A stretch of 46,185 bases of DNA, taken from NCBI GenBank assembly GCA_028689025.1, contig JAQTXA010000021.1, forward strand, positions 1 through 46,185, written 5' to 3'. This stretch comes from Aliarcobacter sp. GTDB lineage: Bacteria > Campylobacterota > Campylobacteria > Campylobacterales > Arcobacteraceae. The notes under the pieces were generated by a model that was not told where the DNA came from, did no database searches, and worked only from the letters and a program-made list of their open reading frames with translations. The position numbers were made by a program, and so were the translations under genes. This document shows, in pieces, positions 16,662-23,804 of this stretch (its first letter is position 1; the number at the start of each line of letters is the position of its first letter).

Positions 16662-18773
16662 ATGAATATAAAAAAGATATTTTCAAAAGATTTAATAGTT
16701 GTTGCACTATTTGTTTCAATACTATTAATCATAATAGTACCTCTACCAAAAGGAATCTTAGATTTCTTCTTGGTAATATCTTTATCTATATCTGTACTTA
16801 TTTTATTAATATCTTTATATATTCAAAAACCTTCTGATTTAACTACATTCCCAACACTTATTTTGATATTTGCACTTTTTAGATTATCTCTAAACATTGC
16901 AACAACAAGATCTATTTTAAGTGAAGGTCATAATGGACCCGATGCTGTAAGTTCAATTATTTCCGCGTTTGGTGAATTCGTTGTTGGTGGAAATATGGTT
17001 ATTGGTATTATTATATTTATTATATTAGTACTTATTAATTTTATGGTTGTAACTAAAGGTGCTACAAGAGTTGCCGAAGTAACAGCAAGATTTACACTTG
17101 ATTCAATGCCTGGTAAACAAATGGCAATTGATGCGGATTTAAATGCTGGTTTTATTGATGATAAAGAGGCTCAGGCTAGAAGAAAAACTCTGATTTCAGA
17201 AGCAAATTTTTATGGAGCTATGGATGGATCTTCTAAGTTTGTAAAAGGTGATGCAGTTGCTGGGATTATCATTACAATTGTAAATTTAATTGGTGGAATT
17301 TTAATAGGACTTTTTCAGCATGATTTAACAATTTCTCAAGCGGGAGAAGTATATACAATTTTAACAATTGGAGATGGATTAGTAGCTCAAATTCCAGCTT
17401 TAATTTTATCAACTGCAACCGCAATTATTATCACACGTTCAAATATGGATGAAGAAAAATTTGCAAGTCAAGCTATTTCTCAATTGGTTAAAGATAGCAG
17501 ATCATTAATTTTATTAGGAATTGGTTTAGTATTATTTGGTTTTATCCCTGGTTTCCCTACAGGTATTTTAATGGTTATGGGTATTTTAATGATATTTATT
17601 GGCTATGTAATTACAATGATAAATGACAAACAAGATAATGCAATAACTAGATTCTTTAAAACACCTGTACTTAAAGCAAAAGTTGATGAAGATATAAATA
17701 CTTTAAAAGATAGAAAGAAAAGTATGGCTGTTGCTGATGAATCTCAAACAATAGAAAATATTATGAAATTAGAAGTTTTAGAATTAAAACTTGGAATTAG
17801 ATTATTACAACTAGTTCAGGGAAATTCAGAGTTACTTGATAAAATTAAAGCTATTAGAAAAACAATCGCAAGTGAATTAGGTTTTGTAATACCACAAATT
17901 AGAATTTCAGATGATGCAAATTTATCACCTAATGAGTATCAATTATATTTAAAAAGAATACCGATTGTTAAAGGAAAAGTTGAGGTTGATAAACTTCTTG
18001 CTATGGGTGGACTTGCAAATGAAAAACTTGTTGGTTTAAAAGTAAAAGAGCCAGTATTTAATCTTGATGCAACATGGATTGCATCAGACTTAAAAGAAGA
18101 AGCATTAATGAAAGGATTTACTGTAGTTGATGGTCCTACGATTATCTCAACTCATATTTCTGAGATTATTAAAAAACATGCGGAAGATATTATTACTAGA
18201 CAAGATATTGTTGATATTGTTGATAGATTGAAAAAAGATTTCCCAATTGTAATAGATGAAGCTATGAAAGTAACCTCTTATGGTTCTTTATTAAAAGTGT
18301 GTAAAGATTTATTACATGAAAAAATTCCAATTATTGATATGTTAACAATTATTGAAGCAGTAGCAGACATTGCAGAGTTCACAAAAGCTCCAGAAATCCT
18401 TCTTGAACATGTGAGAGCAAAACTTTATAGGCTTATTACACAAAAGTTCAAAGATACAGATGGTGTTTTACATATTGTTACAATTAAGCCAGATCTTGAA
18501 CAGCAGTTTATTGGAAAACTTCAAGAACATCATGGTGTTTCACAGCTTATGATTTCAATTGCAGAAATTAATAATCTTGTGACAAAGACAAAAAAACTTT
18601 TAGATGATGTAGAAGCAAAAGGTTTCTCAAAAGTAACAATGGTTGTAGATCCTGTTTTAAGAAAAAGAATATCAGAAATTTATGAGAAATTTGGTTTACA
18701 AATTTCAGTTTTATCCCATGCAGAACTTGATTCAAAAGCAAACTTTGCAATAGAGGGAACTTTAGAATTTTAA
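16662..18773 (+). CDS. flhA: Flagellar export protein FlhA
   Basis: A 703-residue export gate protein. Residues about 15-325 hold eight membrane helices and include the family signature RVAEVTARFTLDSMPGKQMA and the following AIDADLNAGFID. Residues about 345-703 form the cytosolic nonameric ring domain that receives chaperone-substrate pairs. There is no clear ribosome site before the ATG (the preceding bases are AT only), unusual for this block; the flgL hairpin just upstream may matter for its translation. An HlyD-like gene follows after 17 bases. Confidence 0.95.
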   Translation: MNIKKIFSKDLIVVALFVSILLIIIVPLPKGILDFFLVISLSISVLILLISLYIQKPSDLTTFPTLILIFALFRLSLNIATTRSILSEGHNGPDAVSSIISAFGEFVVGGNMVIGIIIFIILVLINFMVVTKGATRVAEVTARFTLDSMPGKQMAIDADLNAGFIDDKEAQARRKTLISEANFYGAMDGSSKFVKGDAVAGIIITIVNLIGGILIGLFQHDLTISQAGEVYTILTIGDGLVAQIPALILSTATAIIITRSNMDEEKFASQAISQLVKDSRSLILLGIGLVLFGFIPGFPTGILMVMGILMIFIGYVITMINDKQDNAITRFFKTPVLKAKVDEDINTLKDRKKSMAVADESQTIENIMKLEVLELKLGIRLLQLVQGNSELLDKIKAIRKTIASELGFVIPQIRISDDANLSPNEYQLYLKRIPIVKGKVEVDKLLAMGGLANEKLVGLKVKEPVFNLDATWIASDLKEEALMKGFTVVDGPTIISTHISEIIKKHAEDIITRQDIVDIVDRLKKDFPIVIDEAMKVTSYGSLLKVCKDLLHEKIPIIDMLTIIEAVADIAEFTKAPEILLEHVRAKLYRLITQKFKDTDGVLHIVTIKPDLEQQFIGKLQEHHGVSQLMISIAEINNLVTKTKKLLDDVEAKGFSKVTMVVDPVLRKRISEIYEKFGLQISVLSHAELDSKANFAIEGTLEF

Positions 18774-18790
18774 AAATATAAGGAAAATTT

Positions 18791-19498
18791 ATGAAAATAA
18801 TATGGATTTGTTTATTAACAATTTCTTCAATATTTGCAAATGAATATTATGCAAAATTAGAACCGATAGATAGCTTTCAAGTTAAATCAGCAGTTGCTGG
18901 AAAAATAATATATTCTAACTCTAAAATAGAAGGATTACAAGCAAATAATTCAACTATCATTGAAATAGATTCTTTAGTTAATAAAGTTGAACTTGAACAA
19001 TCAAAAAATAAATTAAAGTTTATTGATGAAATGTTAGAAATAGAAAAAAATAATTATAAGAGATTAAACCAAGTTACATCTAAATCAGAATTTGAAAAAG
19101 ATACACAAAAATTGAAAGTTATCAATTTAGAGTCTTCAAAAGCTGACATGATAATAAAAATCGAGACTTTAAAAGATAGTATTTCTAATAAAAAATTAGT
19201 AGAAAAATCAAACTATATTTTTAATATTGCTGTAAAAGATGGGGATTATGTTAGTCCTGGAACACTGCTTTATGAATCAAAAGATTTATCAAAAGGAAAA
19301 TTAGAAATTTTTGTTCCAATAGCTCAAATAGATGAAATTAAAAATAAAAATATTTTTCTTGATGGTGTAAAAAGTAATGTAAAAATATCAAAAATTTATG
19401 ATGTTGCAGATGCTACAAATATCTCTGCATATAAAGTAGAGTTAATAATTGAAGATGTAAAAGTATTTTCAAGGTTGGTAAAAATTGAATTCAAATAA
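18791..19498 (+). CDS. HlyD-like periplasmic protein at the end of the flagellar block
   Basis: A 235-residue protein with a signal peptide (about residues 1-16, cleaved near FANE). The layout is that of a small membrane-fusion (adaptor) protein: a lipoyl-like half (FQVKSAVAGKIIYS), a coiled-coil hairpin of about 80 residues (EQSKNKLKFIDEMLEIEKNN and on), then the second lipoyl half (IAVKDGDYVSPGTLLYES) and a beta-barrel stretch. It lacks an N-terminal membrane helix, and no ABC or RND pump is encoded nearby. Its position after flhA, with AAGGAA before the ATG, suggests a role in the flagellar envelope, but that is a guess. The stop overlaps the next gene by 14 bases. Confidence 0.6.
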   Translation: MKIIWICLLTISSIFANEYYAKLEPIDSFQVKSAVAGKIIYSNSKIEGLQANNSTIIEIDSLVNKVELEQSKNKLKFIDEMLEIEKNNYKRLNQVTSKSEFEKDTQKLKVINLESSKADMIIKIETLKDSISNKKLVEKSNYIFNIAVKDGDYVSPGTLLYESKDLSKGKLEIFVPIAQIDEIKNKNIFLDGVKSNVKISKIYDVADATNISAYKVELIIEDVKVFSRLVKIEFK

Positions 19499-21191
19499 TA
19501 AAGTTGCATGTCCCTTAGATTGTTATGATGCTTGTCAAGGACAAATTATAGATGAAAATATCAAAGGTTCAAAAGAGCATAAAACTACAAATGGAAAACT
19601 TTGTGTAAACTTTGCAAATTTATTAAAAGAAGAGAATTTAAAAAATGCTTTTTTTGAAGGTAAAGAAATTTCATTAGAAGAATCTTTAAATATTTTAGTA
19701 GAGAAACTGAAAACTACAACACCAGAAAAAACACTTTTTTATAAGGGAAGTGGAAATATTGGTGTTATGCAAAGTGCAACTAAAAACTTTTTCACTCAAT
19801 TTGGCTCAACTTTAACAAGAGGAAGTTTATGTGATGGTGGTGGCGGTGCTGGAATTGAAGCAGGTCGTCAAAATGTAATTAATCCACCAATTCAGAAATT
19901 AATTGATGCGGATATTATTATTGTTTGGGGAAGAAATTTTACAGTTACATCATCACACATGTATAATCTTGTAAAAGACAAAACTTTTATTACAATAGAT
20001 CCAATATCTACAGAAATTGCAAAAAAATCAAAAATACATATGCAAATAAATCCAAAAACAGATTATGAATTAGCTCTGTTATTTACTAGATTTGCACATA
20101 TGCAAGATTTAGAAGATAGAGAATTCATCGAAGAGTTTGGAAATGGAGCAGATTGGTTTTTTGATATATCAAGAAATAGACCAGTTATCTCTTATGAAAC
20201 AACAACTGGAGTTCCACTTGCTCAAGTGAATGAATTTTTTGATTTAATTGAAAACAAAAAAGTAGCTATTATTTTAGGTCTAGGCGTTCAAAAATATTTT
20301 GAAGGTGCACAAATAACTAGATGTATTGATTCTTTTGCCGCGTTTATGGGATTTCATAAAAAAGATGCAGGGGGAGTTTGGTATTTAAGTGATTCTGCTT
20401 ATGGATATAAAAAACAGTTTGAAGCAAAAGGTAAAAATAAAAAAGTATCTATTCCAAAAGTTGATTTTGGCTCTTATGATTTAGTTTTTATTCAAGGTGC
20501 AAATCCTGTTGTTTCTGCTCCAAATACAAAAAAAGTAATTGAGGGTTTAACAAAATCTTATGTAGTTTATTTTGGAACAACATTAAACGATACTTGCGAA
20601 TATGCAGATTTGATAATTCCATCAAGTTCTTTTTTGGCTAAAAAAGATGTTAGATTATCTTATGGACATGAATTAAAAGCAATCTCTCAACTGGTAAAAG
20701 AAAAAGATGAAAATAGTATTAGTGAATATGCCTTAGCAAACTATTTATTAGAACAGTTTAGCTTTGATAAATTAAAAGATGAAGATGAAATTATTTCATA
20801 TTATGAAAATACAAAACCAGTTTTAGATGATTTTGAAACTTTTGATTTTGTTGAAGAGCTTGATATTGAACCTCTTTACAAAGAAAAAACAGCAGATAAT
20901 TTTTATTTAATTACTGCAAAAAGTAAAACTTCTTTAAACTCTCAATTTGCATCAGATAATTTTGTTTATTTAAATTCTAATACGAATTTTAAAGAGAATG
21001 ATGAAGTTCTAATCTCTTCAAAAAATGGAAGTGCAAAATTTATTGTAAAAATAAATGATGATATAAAAAGTAATTGTGCTTTCTTTTTTGCTGGAAACAA
21101 AAATGTAAATTATTTAACACCAGCTTCTGAAGATGAAAGTTCATTTTCTGCAATGTATCAAGAGGTTTTAGTAGAAATTGAACTATCGTAA
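19485..21191 (+). CDS. Short molybdopterin oxidoreductase, substrate unknown
   Basis: A 568-residue cytosolic-looking enzyme of the Mo/W-bis-MGD family; no twin-arginine signal is visible. The N-terminal iron-sulfur motif CPLDCYDAC (C9, C13, C17, with C40 as probable fourth ligand) is followed by the MGD-binding domains. C116 in TRGSLCDGGGGAG lies where the metal-binding Cys/Ser/Sec usually sits. Other marks are DADIIIVWGRNFTVTSSHM, IQGANPVVSAPN and a short C-terminal dinucleotide-binding domain. Typical respiratory members exceed 700 residues. There is no partner ferredoxin or membrane subunit nearby. Start TTG at 19485, overlapping the HlyD-like gene, with AAGG upstream. The reaction cannot be told from sequence. 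Confidence 0.75.
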   Translation: MNSNNKVACPLDCYDACQGQIIDENIKGSKEHKTTNGKLCVNFANLLKEENLKNAFFEGKEISLEESLNILVEKLKTTTPEKTLFYKGSGNIGVMQSATKNFFTQFGSTLTRGSLCDGGGGAGIEAGRQNVINPPIQKLIDADIIIVWGRNFTVTSSHMYNLVKDKTFITIDPISTEIAKKSKIHMQINPKTDYELALLFTRFAHMQDLEDREFIEEFGNGADWFFDISRNRPVISYETTTGVPLAQVNEFFDLIENKKVAIILGLGVQKYFEGAQITRCIDSFAAFMGFHKKDAGGVWYLSDSAYGYKKQFEAKGKNKKVSIPKVDFGSYDLVFIQGANPVVSAPNTKKVIEGLTKSYVVYFGTTLNDTCEYADLIIPSSSFLAKKDVRLSYGHELKAISQLVKEKDENSISEYALANYLLEQFSFDKLKDEDEIISYYENTKPVLDDFETFDFVEELDIEPLYKEKTADNFYLITAKSKTSLNSQFASDNFVYLNSNTNFKENDEVLISSKNGSAKFIVKINDDIKSNCAFFFAGNKNVNYLTPASEDESSFSAMYQEVLVEIELS

Positions 21192-22359
21192 ACTTTTTGC
21201 TGAACACAAAATTATAAGGGATTTATCTCTTGTTCAATTTATTGCATATTTTGGTGCATGGTTTTCAAATGTAGCAATTTATACTATGCTTGTTGATTTT
21301 GGCTCAACTGAATTTGCAATTTCAATTGTAACTGCTATGCACTTTTTACCAGCAGTTTTAATTGCTCCTTTTTCAGGTGCAATTATAGATAGAGTAAAAA
21401 TAAAGCCTCTAATGATTTCACTTCTGATAACTGAATTAATAATGACAATTCTGTTTTTAACTATTGATAATAAAGAGCAAATCTGGTTTTTAATGATTCT
21501 GATTTTTATTAGAATGAGTGCTGCCTCGATGTTTTTCTCAACTGAAATGTCACTTCTAGCAAAACTTCTAAATGGTAAACCTCTTCAAATGGCAAATGAA
21601 ATACACTCAATTATTTGGTCATTCACCTATGCAGTTGGAATGGCAATAAGTGGTTTTATCGTAAATTTTTATGGTGTTAAAGCAGCTTTTATAATTGATG
21701 CCACAATTTTTACTATAGCTTTAATAGTTTTTATTAGAATTGATTTTGTTGTGAAAGCAAGTATAACAAGCGATAAAATATTTCAGTTAATAAAAGACGG
21801 ATTTATCTATATTAAAAATGACAAGATTATGCTTTATTTGATTTTCTTGCATTCCTGTGTAGGTTTAACTTCTTTTGATGCTTTGATTACAATATTAGCA
21901 AAAAACGAATATAAATATGTCATTTCAGTTCCTCTTGCAATTGGTATTTCAAATGCAGTTAGAGCAGTGGCTTTAATGTTTGGTCCTATGATTATTTCAA
22001 AATATGTTACAAAAGAGAACTTACACTATTTATTAATTTTTCAAGGAATTGCTATAATTTTATGGGGATTAATGCAATCTAATTTTTATATTTCATTGAT
22101 AGCTTTATTTATTGTAGGTCTTAGTACCACCACATTATGGTCATTTACTTATGCTTTATTACAAGATAAATGTGATGAAAAATATATAGGACGGGTAATT
22201 TCTTACAATGATATGTTCTTTATGATTTCATGTATTACAACAACACTGTTTATTGGCTTAATGGCAAGTTTAACTTCAGTTGATATAATAACTATTCTTT
22301 TAGGAGTAGGGTTTTTATGCTTTGCTTTTTACTATACAAGGATTTTAAAATGGATATAA
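21178..22359 (+). CDS. MFS transporter
   Basis: A 393-residue permease with about twelve hydrophobic helices and the MFS loop motif GAIIDRVKIKPL between helices 2 and 3. The overall pattern (short N-terminus, LSLVQFIAYFGAWFSNVAIY first helix, MHFLPAVLIAPFSGAIID) resembles the MFS_3/enterobactin-exporter-like group of drug and siderophore exporters, but the substrate cannot be told. The start TTG at 21178 overlaps the oxidoreductase gene by 14 bases, and the 3' end overlaps the next small gene by 10 bases, so all are read as one unit. Confidence 0.8.
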   Translation: MNYRKLFAEHKIIRDLSLVQFIAYFGAWFSNVAIYTMLVDFGSTEFAISIVTAMHFLPAVLIAPFSGAIIDRVKIKPLMISLLITELIMTILFLTIDNKEQIWFLMILIFIRMSAASMFFSTEMSLLAKLLNGKPLQMANEIHSIIWSFTYAVGMAISGFIVNFYGVKAAFIIDATIFTIALIVFIRIDFVVKASITSDKIFQLIKDGFIYIKNDKIMLYLIFLHSCVGLTSFDALITILAKNEYKYVISVPLAIGISNAVRAVALMFGPMIISKYVTKENLHYLLIFQGIAIILWGLMQSNFYISLIALFIVGLSTTTLWSFTYALLQDKCDEKYIGRVISYNDMFFMISCITTTLFIGLMASLTSVDIITILLGVGFLCFAFYYTRILKWI

Positions 22360-22574
22360 ACGAAAAAGTTTTATTGCTTGCAATATTAAAAAAAGAGTCG
22401 GAAGAGTCTTTAAATGATATTGTTTTAAAACTAGAAAATACAGGTCTATTCTCTTTAAAAGAGGGAAAAAGATTGTTGAAAAAACTTAAAAAAGAAGAGT
22501 TTTTAAGTGATTCATTTTTAACTTTAAAAGGTGAAGCAATAGCAAAAAATGTAGAGCAAGAATTTAAAATATAA
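22350..22574 (+). CDS. Small helix-rich protein, winged-helix-like
   Basis: A 74-residue protein if it begins at the ATG at 22350, chosen because AAGGA at 22338-22342 lies seven bases before it. The sequence is charged and helical (KVLLLAILKKESEESLNDIV) and ends in a segment LSDSFLTLKGEAIAKNVEQE that resembles the wing of small winged-helix proteins. No DNA-binding role is demonstrated. It overlaps the MFS gene and precedes the flavin-reductase-like gene by 11 bases. Confidence 0.55.
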   Translation: MDINEKVLLLAILKKESEESLNDIVLKLENTGLFSLKEGKRLLKKLKKEEFLSDSFLTLKGEAIAKNVEQEFKI

Positions 22575-22585
22575 AAAGGGAAATA

Positions 22586-23149
22586 ATGATTTTAGATTAC
22601 AAAGATATTGACGATTTAAATAGATATAAAATTATGTCAGGAACAGTAATTCCACGACCAATTGCATGGATTGTAACAGATGATAATGGTGTTTTAAATG
22701 CAGCACCTTTTTCTTATTTTATTCCAATTTCTTCAAATCCAGCGCTATTACTTGTGGCAATTGGAAAAAAAGATGATGGAAGTCCAAAGGATTCATTGGC
22801 AAATATTTTAAAAACAAAAAAAGCGACTATTTGTTTTGTAAATAAAGATAATGTTGATAAAGTGCAAAAATGTGCAACACCTCTTGGAAAAGAAGTTAGT
22901 GAAATTGAAAAATTTGAAATAGAAGTTACGAATGTTATGGATGGATATCCACCTATGATTTCATCATCTCAAAGTGCAATGTTCTGTGAATATTATGATA
23001 CTTATGAAATTCCAGGAGATACAACACCTGTTATTTTAGAATTGAAATATCAATTTATTGAAAATGAAAGAATTAATGAGAGAAATCATATAAATGTGGA
23101 AAACATTGGAAGATGTGGAGTTACATTTAAAGCGTTAGTTGATTTATAA
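22586..23149 (+). CDS. Flavin reductase-like / flavoredoxin-type protein
   Basis: A 187-residue FMN-binding split-barrel protein. The opening LNRYKIMSGTVIPRPIAWIV with its Pro-Arg-Pro-Ile stretch, the following NAAPFSYFIPISSNPALLLV, and KDSLANILKTKKATICFVN are the hallmarks of the flavin-reductase-like family, which includes NAD(P)H:flavin reductases and electron-carrying flavoredoxins. Its substrate is unknown; it could supply or accept electrons for the molybdopterin enzyme of the same operon, which is inference. AAAGGG precedes the ATG. A strong terminator begins at its stop codon. Confidence 0.8.
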   Translation: MILDYKDIDDLNRYKIMSGTVIPRPIAWIVTDDNGVLNAAPFSYFIPISSNPALLLVAIGKKDDGSPKDSLANILKTKKATICFVNKDNVDKVQKCATPLGKEVSEIEKFEIEVTNVMDGYPPMISSSQSAMFCEYYDTYEIPGDTTPVILELKYQFIENERINERNHINVENIGRCGVTFKALVDL

Positions 23150-23178
23150 TTAAAAGGCATTTAGCCTTTTAATTTTTT
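23148..23178 (+). terminator. Strong intrinsic terminator between convergent genes
   Basis: Perfect 11-bp stem AATTAAAAGGC (23148-23158) and GCCTTTTAATT (23164-23174), loop ATTTA, followed by TTTT. It closes the long plus-strand block and lies between it and mscL on the other strand, which may use it as well. Confidence 0.85.
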
Positions 23179-23181
23179 GTT

Positions 23182-23610
23182 TTAAACTGCTGTATTTCCA
23201 CAATGTCCACATTTTTTTGCAGCAACTGGAATCTCCATTGCACACTCACTACAAACTTTAGTTTTACTAACTACAACATCCTCTTTTTTTAACTTATTAT
23301 ATGATTTTATAAACATAAACATTACAAAACCTAAGATTACAAATGAAATTGTATCATTTACAAATAGACCTAATTTAATAGCAGGTGCTCCTGCTTTTTC
23401 TAAATCAGCAAGTGTTGCATAAGAGTTTCCATCTAAAGAGATAAATAGTTGTGAAAAGTCAACTCTACCAAGTAATAATCCAATTGGAGGCATTATTACA
23501 TTTGTAACAAGTGATTTAATTAATGTTGCAAATGCTGCTCCAAAAATAAATCCAACAGCCATATCAACTACATTTCCTTTTATAAGAAAATCTCTAAACT
23601 CTTTTAACAT
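23182..23610 (-). CDS. mscL: Large-conductance mechanosensitive channel with zinc-ribbon tail
   Basis: A 142-residue pore protein that opens under membrane tension and releases solutes during osmotic downshock. The first helix region FRDFLIKGNVVDMAVGFIFG and the following AFATLIKSLVTNVIMPPIG are the MscL signature; the second membrane helix is VNDTISFVILGFVMFMFIKS. After residue about 115 the usual helical tail is replaced by a Cys4 zinc-ribbon (CSEC at about 118-121, CGHC at about 134-137). A good AGGAG ribosome site precedes the ATG and a TATAAT lies 25 bases upstream. It is a single-gene unit. Confidence 0.92.
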   Translation of the reverse strand: MLKEFRDFLIKGNVVDMAVGFIFGAAFATLIKSLVTNVIMPPIGLLLGRVDFSQLFISLDGNSYATLADLEKAGAPAIKLGLFVNDTISFVILGFVMFMFIKSYNKLKKEDVVVSKTKVCSECAMEIPVAAKKCGHCGNTAV

Positions 23611-23634
23611 ATATTACTCCTAATTATTTCTGAA

Positions 23635-23640
23635 ATTATA
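23635..23640 (-). promoter_or_regulatory. -10 element (TATAAT) of mscL
   Basis: TATAAT on the minus strand about 25 bases before the mscL start; no good -35 at 17 bp. The rest of the 194-bp gap to the chemoreceptor gene holds AT-rich sequence with repeated ATTACAAA words, but no promoter I can defend for the plus strand. Confidence 0.45.
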
Positions 23641-23804
23641 ATCTAAAAATCTTCATCAATAATAAAATAATGAATTTTCCCATTAAAAGTTTAAATAAAT
23701 AACATAGAAATAATCAGGAAATTACAAATTGATTACAAATAAATATTAGTAACCAAATTGTAAGAAAACAAAGATAAATTACAAAAAATTTAAAAAGGTA
23801 CAAA

